From JBGTBD01 sp041749475 (lineage in GTDB: Bacteria; Pseudomonadota; Alphaproteobacteria; Rickettsiales; UBA998): a stretch of 39,526 nt of DNA. This document shows positions 32,919 to 39,526 of this stretch, one piece after another. Within the stretch, counting starts at the first letter, position 1, and each line of letters begins with the position of its first letter. The DNA is taken from positions 1-39,526 of the forward strand of contig JBGTBD010000045.1 of assembly GCA_041749475.1 (NCBI GenBank). Direction: 5' to 3'. The notes under the pieces were generated by a model that saw nothing but the letters and a program-made list of their open reading frames with translations, was not told the DNA's origin and searched no databases. The position numbers were made by a program, and so were the translations under genes.

Positions 32919-34172
32919 ATGAGCCTGACCGCGCCCGAGCTTTCCGCCCCCGACTCACCAGCATCGCTTCATCTTTCCGCCGTCCTCGATACGCAAGGCA
33001 GAGAGATCGCGGCATGGCTGGCTGAAGAGCGCGAGAAGGCGGAGGCGCCGTTCTATTCCTCCGTCGATATCCGCCATAGCGGGCATAAGCTGGCCCCGGT
33101 GGATACCAATATCTTCCCGGCAGGGTTCAACAACCTGACCGCAAGCGCGCTGGAGAAGGCGAAAGCATTATTCCATACGACGATGGAGCGGCACGCACCG
33201 GGAACAAAGAATGTGCTTCTCATTCCCGAACTGCATACGCGTAACCTGAAATATCTGGAGAATGTCGGCGTGCTCTACCGCCTGTTGCACGAGGCGGGAT
33301 ATAGTGTCGCGCTCGGGCGGCTGACGGAGGAGACGGAACCGGTGATGCTGGAGATTCCGGGTATCGACCCGGTCGCCGCTACCGCCGTCATCCGCGAAGG
33401 CAACCGCGTCTCCACCCGCGCGGGGTTCGTACCAGACGCCATCGTGGTCAATAACGATTTCACCAGCGGGCCGCCGACCATCCTGTGCTCCATTGAGCAG
33501 CCCGTCATGCCGAAGCCATCGCTCGGCTGGTATCAACGACGCAAGAGCGTGCATTTCACGGCCTATAACCGTGTGCTGAAACGCTTCTGTGAATCTTTCG
33601 GGCTCGACCCGTGGTACTATGAGGCCATCTTCGAGCGGTGCAAGAACATCAATTTCCATGAGCGCACCGGACTGGAATGCGTTGCCCTCTCGGTGGAAAA
33701 AATTATCCATTCGCTGAAAGCAAAATACGAGCAGTACGGCATCACGTCCGAGCCATATGTCTTCATCAAAGCCGATAGCGGAACCTATGGCATGGGCATC
33801 ATGACCGCGACATCGGGGGATGACGTCATCCACATGAATAAGAAAATCCGCAACAAGATGAACGTCATCAAGGAAGGAGCGCAGAATACCGAAGTCATCA
33901 TTCAAGAAGGTGTGCCCACGGTCGATGCGCTGGACGGGGCGTCGTCTGAGTTACTCTATTACCTCGTCAGCGGCGAGGTGGTCGGCGGCATCACCCGTAG
34001 CAACTCGGCACGCGATTCCTTCCTCAACCTCAATACACCGGACATGACCCTGACGCCCATCCCCGACGCCGATATGCACTCCACCCCCCTCGCCCGCTCC
34101 GCAGGCATCATCGCCCAACTAGCCACCCTCGCCGCAGCCCATGAACATTACACGGACTGCGATAGGGAGTAA
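32919..34172 (+). CDS. gshA: Glutamate--cysteine ligase, Acidithiobacillus-type
   Basis: First step of glutathione synthesis. 417 residues of the ATP-grasp-like GshA group found in Acidithiobacillus and some alphaproteobacteria, not the E. coli or plant type. Signature VDIRHSGHKLAPVDTNIFPA (starting near residue 47) followed by GFNNL, then LLIPELHTRNLKYLENV, SLGWYQRRKSVHFTAYNRVL, VFIKADSGTYGMGIM and VIIQEGVPTVDA. It is followed by a convergent pseudopilin gene, and a damaged copy of its 3' end lies beyond that gene at 35028. Confidence 0.9.
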   Translation: MSLTAPELSAPDSPASLHLSAVLDTQGREIAAWLAEEREKAEAPFYSSVDIRHSGHKLAPVDTNIFPAGFNNLTASALEKAKALFHTTMERHAPGTKNVLLIPELHTRNLKYLENVGVLYRLLHEAGYSVALGRLTEETEPVMLEIPGIDPVAATAVIREGNRVSTRAGFVPDAIVVNNDFTSGPPTILCSIEQPVMPKPSLGWYQRRKSVHFTAYNRVLKRFCESFGLDPWYYEAIFERCKNINFHERTGLECVALSVEKIIHSLKAKYEQYGITSEPYVFIKADSGTYGMGIMTATSGDDVIHMNKKIRNKMNVIKEGAQNTEVIIQEGVPTVDALDGASSELLYYLVSGEVVGGITRSNSARDSFLNLNTPDMTLTPIPDADMHSTPLARSAGIIAQLATLAAAHEHYTDCDRE

Positions 34173-34210
34173 GGGTTCACCTATAGATTAAGAGGTAAAG
34201 AAATCCTTGC

Positions 34211-34960
34211 TTATTTGGCAAGGGCCCAGATGAGATAGCAGGCATTCTCGGGATTGGTGATCAGGTAATTGTCTCCTGTTGCATCCCGGCAATCGCCACT
34301 GCGGTATGCGGCTATGGTATGATTTCCTTGGAACTGCCCTTGCAACGGGGTTCCATCGTCTATCTTCTCATCTATCAGTTGCGCTTCCATGGGGGTCACG
34401 ACGCCTCTTCCCATGCAAAGGTTATCGGCATAGCCCATAGCGATTGCGGTTCCGGCGGCGGTTACTCCCAGTACCGCATGGTTCTGCATGTCAATATATT
34501 CCCACCCGGCGTTATTGGCGCTGGACCGGGGGATCGTCTTGCCTATGTTGCACCGGCTAGGGGTGGTTGCCGCATTAGCCCGAACACCATCATACTGGCC
34601 CGGCCACATCTCCGCGAGGCTTAGCTGCTGCCACCCCCGCAAGCTTTCCTTGTACCATGTACTCCAATAGAGTTCGCCATTGCCGTCGCCATTACATCCT
34701 GCGTCGGAGACGATGACGCTCGTATCCGTACAGCCGGCCGCAGGCCAGGTTTTATAAGCATAGGGAAAATCGCCGGGAAGGTAGCCGTATTTTAACTTGA
34801 ACTGCCCTATGGCATTGCCGATCTGGCTGGCTTCGGATTGTATCGTTTTCAATTCTGCCGCTCGGAGCAGATGCCGCCCCCCTAAAACGCCCCCAATCAG
34901 GAGACCAATTATGACAATAACCACCGAGAGCTCGACCAGAGAGAATCCGTTTTTTTGCAT
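34211..34960 (-). CDS. Type IV pilin / pseudopilin-like protein
   Basis: 249 residues. Prepilin-peptidase site G5-F6 in MQKNGFSLVELSVVIVIIGL with the conserved Glu at mature position 5, followed by the hydrophobic assembly helix. The mature globular part is large, with seven or eight Cys and motifs FKLKYGYLPGDFP and AGCNGDGNGELYW, the style of type II/IV pseudopilins with a DUF-type head. No secretion or pilus assembly gene is in the window, so it is an orphan minor pilin whose peptidase must be elsewhere. Flanked by the real gshA end and its fragment. Confidence 0.85.
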   Translation of the reverse strand: MQKNGFSLVELSVVIVIIGLLIGGVLGGRHLLRAAELKTIQSEASQIGNAIGQFKLKYGYLPGDFPYAYKTWPAAGCTDTSVIVSDAGCNGDGNGELYWSTWYKESLRGWQQLSLAEMWPGQYDGVRANAATTPSRCNIGKTIPRSSANNAGWEYIDMQNHAVLGVTAAGTAIAMGYADNLCMGRGVVTPMEAQLIDEKIDDGTPLQGQFQGNHTIAAYRSGDCRDATGDNYLITNPENACYLIWALAK

Positions 34961-35027
34961 AAACTCGATTATCCCTTCGGAACATTAAGGAATCATAAAT
35001 TTCTCCGGGATGCCAGAAGCCCGCTTT

Positions 35028-35111
35028 CCCGCTCCGCAGGCATCCTCGACCAACTCGCCCCCCTCGCCGCAGCCCATGAACATTACATTACACGGACTGC
35101 GACAAGGAGTA
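35028..35111 (+). pseudogene. Duplicated, broken 3' end of gshA
   Basis: 84 bases matching 34093-34171, the last 26 codons of gshA, with six substitutions by my count and one 5-base insertion (an extra ATTAC). The insertion shifts the frame so the gshA stop is lost. Weaker similarity continues for about 20 bases past the stop. It has no start and no other gshA sequence upstream. Together with the real gshA end it forms direct repeats around the pseudopilin gene. Confidence 0.85.
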
Positions 35112-35123
35112 GGTTTTTCACCC

Positions 35124-38100
35124 TTAGGTGAAGAGGAAGTCGGAGCCGGTCAAGGTGTATGACCCGGTCAAGAACACCTCGAACGTATTGGCCGCGTTCT
35201 CGATGATGGTGGTGTTGGTTCCCGAATCGTAAGAGTATCCCAGTACACTCCCCGATGCGGTGGTGGAGATACCCGTATAGCCCAAGCCACTCAGCTTGAT
35301 CTTGTCACCACTGGTGAAATCCGTAATGCGGTCGGCGTAGCCGGGGGAGGAATAGCTGTTGGATTGGAACTGGAATATGTCATTTCCTGCACCGCCTGTC
35401 ATGTGCTGATAGCCAGTGTCAGCATATAACAAATCAGCGCCGTTACCGCCTTCCATGGTAGTCGATTCCCAACCGCCATGGAGCGTATCATTATCATTCC
35501 CGCCTCTTATGGTGGAGAAGTCATATCCCCCATAGATGTCGTCGTTACCGTCATTACCTTCAATGTAAGTTCCGCCGCCTACGTCTATGATTACGTCCGC
35601 ACCATTTCCGCCATAAATAGTTTCGGCGTCCAGACCGCCATACACAGTGTCATCTCCATCCTCTGCGTAAATTATATCGTTTCCAGCCGAGGCATCTATT
35701 TGGTCGCTTCCGGCGCCACCATAAATGGTATCATTTCCATTTCCGCCAACAATAGCGTCTGCTTCATCCCCTCCGACCAAGGAATCATTTCCGTCTTCGC
35801 CGTAAAGTGCATTCCCATAATCTCCGCCGATGAGAGTATCATTACCGTCTCCACCATAAGCATTTAAAACTGCCGTTAGATCGACAATGACGCTATCGTT
35901 ACCCCCACCAGCAGTAACAGCGGCATAATAATCGCCCCCGTAGATAGTATCATTTCCACTGCCGCTCGTTATATTCGCGCCTCCCGCACCCCCATCAATA
36001 TAGTTATTACCATTCCCGCCGTTTAATACATCATCGCCGTCACCCCCCAATAACGTATCATCTCCATCTCCAGCGTTGATGATGTCATTGCCGTCACCAC
36101 CATCGATGCTGTCCACCCATGATGTTCCGGTTAGTGTGTTGTTACCTGCAGTTCCCGTTACAACCCAAATCTCAGTTCCTGCAAGAGCTTGTACGTCCGT
36201 GTAATTATATGTATTTCCACCATATACAAAATTCTCGATGCGTGACCCTGAGATGTACTGTTCTGAAATAGTAATTTTCCCTGAGAATCCTGTTCGCGTT
36301 ATATCCAGATCATCTCCGTGTCGGGTAAATGTCATGGTTGAGAAGTCCATGATCTCCAACGTGTCATTCGTACTGTTCGCAGGGGTATGGTTGGAATAGT
36401 ATTCTTTTAGAATTTTGTGACCTTGCATGATATTAGCCATATAGTAGTCGTCACCTTGACCGCCTTCTATCGTATCATTACCCATATTGGCTACGAGTAC
36501 GCTATCTCCCCCAGAATCTACAATGAGGTCATCGCCTCCACCGCCTTCAGCAAAACCGCCACTAGAAGCAGCTATGTAAATTATATCATCCCCACACCCA
36601 CCAAATACGCTAATTGCGCTCCCGTATTGATTACCGGCATTGATAGTATCGTCACCATCGCCTCCATAAATCGTTCCTGAATCCGAATTGTGAACCAAGT
36701 CATGTCCTGGCCCACCCAAAATTAAATCAACACCTGCAACTTCATTGAGGTAGTCATCTCCTTCTCCGCCAATCAACGTATCGTTTCCTGACCATCCTTC
36801 CATGGCATCATCTCCGGATCCCCCGTAGATATAGTCATTTCCTTCATATCCATTGATTTCGTCATTACCTGCATCCCCGTTGATACTGTCATTGCCAGTA
36901 TCTCCATAGATGTAGTCATGGTCATCAAGAGCTACGATTGCATCTGCTCCGGAGGTTCCTACTAAATAGTCGTACCCTGATGTGCCAGTAATTGTGGGTG
37001 TAAAAGAAATTACTGCATCAGGACCGTTATCACAGATGAAGTTATCTATTTGCTCCCACGTAAATGTAACGCCACCGAAGGTAATATTCTCAATGCGACT
37101 TTCTTCGATATAGTGATCTACAATGGTGATGGTTCCACTGTAACCCGTAGCGCTGATGATGAGGCTATCGCCAGTTCGTTGGAAGTTTAAGTCTGTTGCA
37201 TCCGTAATCTCCAGTGTGTCATCCGGGCTATCAGAGCGAGTGCTATTATACCAGTTTGCTTCAGTGATGGTGGTAGTCCCTGTCGTCTCAAGTGCGACAT
37301 GATAGGTGTCGTTCCCGTCTCCTCCACTCAGGGTATCGTTTCCGGAACTAGTAATGATATGACTGTCACTTGATCCCGTGATTATAAGATCATCGCCTTC
37401 GCCTCCGTCAGCAGTATTGTTATTTCCTATCATTACAATATAATCATTGCCTTCACCCGCGTTGATAAAGTTACTTTCTAAAGATGTTGTAGTAGCTACC
37501 TCTATCTCGTCATTACCTTCTCCGCTCATGATAGTATTGTTTCCTGCATCATCATAAATCCGGTCGCTTCCCGTTCCCCCTGTCACGCTGTCATCCCCGG
37601 CCCCTCCATCGAAGTAGTTGACTACTGCATCGCCAAAAGTAACGGTGTCATTTCCTTCACCGCCAAAGACAGAGTTTTGTATTCCGGAAATCAGAGCACC
37701 GGTATCAATGATAAGGTCATCACCATCTCCTGCATCAACGGTATCTTGCCCATCGCCAGCGTAAATTGTGTCATTCCCATCGCCGCCATACACATCGTTT
37801 GTGTAATCGCCACAGTAAATGACATCTGTACCTGCATCCCCGCGAATAACGTTTGAGCCACCCTCTCCATACAAAACATCATTCCCATTACCACCATTCA
37901 AATTATCATTACCTGTTCCGCCATGAAGTGTATCCGTACCTTCACCGCCATAAACGAGATCGTCACTGCCTGTTAGCGTAGTGTCGCCTCCATAGATCAA
38001 ATCATTGTCATCTTCGCCGTAGATTGTATCTGCCCCAGCATAGCCGTAGATCGTATCATTCCCGTCATCACCGAGAATGCTATCTTGGTTCGCGTCGTTG

Positions 38101-38156
38101 TTATCGCCGTAGATGAGATCAGCTGCTGCGGAGCCGGGGATGGTGAAGATGGTCAT
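35124..38156 (-). CDS. Large RTX (hemolysin-type calcium-binding repeat) protein
   Basis: 1010 residues, no N-terminal signal, dominated by GGxGxDxxx nonapeptides that form Ca2+-filled beta rolls. Layout: repeats about 10-295; a hemolysin-related module (DDTLEITDATDLNFQRTGDS to SRIENITFGG); repeats about 390-590; a second copy of that module (DDTLEIMDFSTMTFTRHGDD to SRIENFVYGG); repeats about 680-955; then a C-terminal tail with DRITDFTSGDKIKLSGLG and the type I secretion-like end LTGSDFLFT. AGGAG ribosome site. Base composition is clearly more AT-rich than neighbours. Secreted or surface protein; no catalytic or toxin domain seen, and no HlyB/HlyD genes nearby. Confidence 0.92.
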   Translation of the reverse strand: MTIFTIPGSAAADLIYGDNNDANQDSILGDDGNDTIYGYAGADTIYGEDDNDLIYGGDTTLTGSDDLVYGGEGTDTLHGGTGNDNLNGGNGNDVLYGEGGSNVIRGDAGTDVIYCGDYTNDVYGGDGNDTIYAGDGQDTVDAGDGDDLIIDTGALISGIQNSVFGGEGNDTVTFGDAVVNYFDGGAGDDSVTGGTGSDRIYDDAGNNTIMSGEGNDEIEVATTTSLESNFINAGEGNDYIVMIGNNNTADGGEGDDLIITGSSDSHIITSSGNDTLSGGDGNDTYHVALETTGTTTITEANWYNSTRSDSPDDTLEITDATDLNFQRTGDSLIISATGYSGTITIVDHYIEESRIENITFGGVTFTWEQIDNFICDNGPDAVISFTPTITGTSGYDYLVGTSGADAIVALDDHDYIYGDTGNDSINGDAGNDEINGYEGNDYIYGGSGDDAMEGWSGNDTLIGGEGDDYLNEVAGVDLILGGPGHDLVHNSDSGTIYGGDGDDTINAGNQYGSAISVFGGCGDDIIYIAASSGGFAEGGGGDDLIVDSGGDSVLVANMGNDTIEGGQGDDYYMANIMQGHKILKEYYSNHTPANSTNDTLEIMDFSTMTFTRHGDDLDITRTGFSGKITISEQYISGSRIENFVYGGNTYNYTDVQALAGTEIWVVTGTAGNNTLTGTSWVDSIDGGDGNDIINAGDGDDTLLGGDGDDVLNGGNGNNYIDGGAGGANITSGSGNDTIYGGDYYAAVTAGGGNDSVIVDLTAVLNAYGGDGNDTLIGGDYGNALYGEDGNDSLVGGDEADAIVGGNGNDTIYGGAGSDQIDASAGNDIIYAEDGDDTVYGGLDAETIYGGNGADVIIDVGGGTYIEGNDGNDDIYGGYDFSTIRGGNDNDTLHGGWESTTMEGGNGADLLYADTGYQHMTGGAGNDIFQFQSNSYSSPGYADRITDFTSGDKIKLSGLGYTGISTTASGSVLGYSYDSGTNTTIIENAANTFEVFLTGSYTLTGSDFLFT

Positions 38157-38233
38157 ACAATTCTCCTGTCGGTTTGTGATGGTTCATGTTCATCCTCCGG
38201 AGAATTTTTTATTTTTTGAATATGTAGTGATTA

Positions 38234-38256
38234 TGCATATTGCGGTGCAATATGCA
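38234..38256. promoter_or_regulatory. Perfect 10-bp inverted repeat upstream of the RTX gene
   Basis: TGCATATTGC-GGT-GCAATATGCA, a perfect 10+3+10 dyad in the 134-base gap between the histidine kinase stop and the RTX start, 78 bases before the RTX ATG. It has no T-run on either strand, so an operator for a dimeric regulator of the RTX gene is more likely than a terminator. Confidence 0.55.
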
Positions 38257-38290
38257 CCTGTGGCGTGTAGGCCATTGAAGTGAAAAAGGA

Positions 38291-39523
38291 TTAATCAGCA
38301 TCCCTAATCACCCGTTGGGCGGGGAAGATGACGCGGACGGTTGTGCCTTCGCCGACGACGCTGTTTAGGGCCAGTTTGCCGCCGTGCAGTTCGGCGAACA
38401 TGCGGCATAATGGGAGGCCTAGGCCTGTGCCTTCGTGGCTCCTGCTGCGGTGTACCTGGCCGAAGACGGAGAGGGCGGTGGGGATATCTTCTTCGGCGAT
38501 GCCGATGCCGGTGTCGGAGACGATCAGGCTCATCGCGCCGTTGGTTTCCATGCGTGCGGCGACGCGGATGTCACCGTCCTGCGGGGTGAATTTGACGGCG
38601 TTGCTGAGAAGATTCAGCAGGACCTGTTTCAACTTCCGCTTGTCGGCGAAGAGCATCGGCAGGTCGGGGGCGATATCGACTTTCATGTTGATGCCCTTGG
38701 ATTTCGATTTCTCACCCATGATGCGCACCACCTCGTCGATAATCTCGGGGATGCTGACCCGTTCCTCCACCAGTTCGAGCTTGCCGGCTTCACCTTTGGA
38801 GAATTCGAGGATGTCACTGATAAGGTGCAGCAGATGGTTACCGCAAAGGTTGATGTCGTTCATCCGCTCTTTTTGCTTGGCGTTCAGCGGACCGAAATAG
38901 CCGGAGTTCATCATTTCCGAGAAGCCGATGATCGCGTTCAGCGGCGTGCGGAGTTCGTGGCTCATGTTGGCGAGGAATTCGGATTTGGCCTGACTGGCAA
39001 GGATGGCGGAGGCCTCCGATTCTTCGACGCGGATAATTTGCTTGGCCATCGTCAGCGCAAAGAAGGAGAGTACCGAGCCGAAGACGGTGAAGATGGCGAG
39101 GAAAGAGAGATCCTTGAAACGCTCTTGCCAGAAGGAGTCGAGGAAATCCTCCTCGTCGATGATGATGGAGGCGACGAGCGGGAGGTTATTCAGTGCCTTG
39201 AAGGAGACGAGCTTGATGGAGCCGTCTACATTCTCCATCAGTGTCGTCGGTTCTTTTTTCTTCGCATGGTCGAGGATGTAGGAGGTGAAGAATTTCTGTA
39301 ATGCCGGGTTGCTGCGGGTGTGGCGCGTGTTGGTGAAGAGGTTGCGGCCATCTTTCAGGATCAGCGACATATAGCGTTTCGTCCCAGCGTCGATCGACTG
39401 GAAGAAGTCGAGGAAATACTGGCTGTAGATGGCGGCGACAACGATGCCGCCGAAGGAGCCGGCCAGTTTAGTGATGCGTTTGGCGACGATGATGAGCGAG
39501 TCGAATCTGTTTACCGGGCTGTC
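38291..39523 (-). CDS. Sensor histidine kinase (5' end at or beyond window edge)
   Basis: 410 codons visible. The N-terminal part is a Cache-type periplasmic sensor fragment (KLAGSFGGIVVAAIYSQYFL, then DGRNLF), then one membrane span (FLAIFTVFGSVLSFFALTMA), HisKA with the phosphorylated His in EFLANMSHELRTPLNAIIGF, and HATPase_c with LLNLLSNAVKF, VSDTGIGIAEEDI and GTGLGLPLCR. No receiver domain follows. The first internal ATG (39370) lies inside the Cache domain and lacks a good ribosome site, so the true start should be upstream. However, the codon at 39524-39526 is TAG in frame, so the gene may be interrupted there. Confidence 0.85.
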   Translation of the reverse strand, partial: DSPVNRFDSLIIVAKRITKLAGSFGGIVVAAIYSQYFLDFFQSIDAGTKRYMSLILKDGRNLFTNTRHTRSNPALQKFFTSYILDHAKKKEPTTLMENVDGSIKLVSFKALNNLPLVASIIIDEEDFLDSFWQERFKDLSFLAIFTVFGSVLSFFALTMAKQIIRVEESEASAILASQAKSEFLANMSHELRTPLNAIIGFSEMMNSGYFGPLNAKQKERMNDINLCGNHLLHLISDILEFSKGEAGKLELVEERVSIPEIIDEVVRIMGEKSKSKGINMKVDIAPDLPMLFADKRKLKQVLLNLLSNAVKFTPQDGDIRVAARMETNGAMSLIVSDTGIGIAEEDIPTALSVFGQVHRSRSHEGTGLGLPLCRMFAELHGGKLALNSVVGEGTTVRVIFPAQRVIRDAD

Positions 39524-39526
39524 CTA

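Noticed and set aside
34973..35027. Transposon ends or terminal inverted repeats bounding the pilin unit
   Set aside because: I found no inverted repeats at the junctions; only the gshA direct repeat is supported.
35478..35867. Open frame with repeated Ile/Val/Ser on the plus strand
   Set aside because: Antisense reading of the RTX nonapeptide repeats, which keep other frames open.
35124..38156. CRISPR-like periodicity
   Set aside because: The 27-base period is that of GGxGxDxxx codons; copies are degenerate and there are no spacers or cas genes.

Overview
The window reads as a chromosomal segment of an alphaproteobacterium. Supporting signs are HdaA with an N-terminal clamp-binding motif, the purMN / DUF2066 / perM / hda / ppk / ppx neighbourhood that recurs in that class, Acidithiobacillus-type GshA, UbiA and dense ATGA-type gene overlaps. 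It may be a Rhodospirillales-like or deeper-branching lineage, but I cannot place it further from sequence alone. Coding density is very high and no intergenic stretch exceeds 300 bases.

Left part (1-17.2 kb) is mostly housekeeping. It holds thiS-thiG (thiamine; thiG is cut by the window edge), the coupled operon aroQ-ugpQ-aat, ppk-ppx (polyphosphate), sixA, and a response regulator with a helical C-terminal domain. An operon DUF2066-perM-hda is divergent from purM-purN. Then come an unrecognised 559-residue protein, a CbiB-like membrane protein that has lost its family motifs next to an OmpA-type lipoprotein, and ndk.

Middle (17.2-26 kb) is a glycosylation block. A TPR/SPINDLY O-GlcNAc-transferase-like protein runs tail-to-tail with a five-gene, overlapping operon: DprE1-like, DprE2-like, decaprenyl-phosphate phosphoribosyltransferase-like UbiA protein, GtrA, and a polytopic GT-C-like glycosyltransferase. 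Together these look like a route for making and using a polyprenyl-phosphate-linked D-arabinofuranose donor, best known from mycobacteria. An AsmA-family gene follows.

The most striking region is 25996-29663. The 3' half of an intact tRNA-Thr(UGU) gene is duplicated exactly (44 bp) 3592 bp away. Between the copies lies a compact cargo: a LysR regulator divergent from a three-gene operon encoding an SbtA-type Na+/bicarbonate symporter, an exported protein with the hallmarks of iota-class carbonic anhydrase (COG4337), and a DUF6671 zinc-ribbon-like protein. A perfect LysR-type operator lies in the divergent promoter and a tandem 11-bp repeat lies near the tRNA-side end. No integrase is present. 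I interpret this as a minimal inorganic-carbon-acquisition islet inserted at a tRNA gene.

Right part (29.7-39.5 kb): a c-di-GMP phosphodiesterase (degenerate GGDEF plus intact EAL), ubiA, rsmE-gshA, a pseudopilin flanked by a duplicated remnant of the gshA 3' end, a 1010-residue RTX repeat protein of visibly lower GC, and a sensor histidine kinase whose frame meets a TAG at the last three bases of the window.
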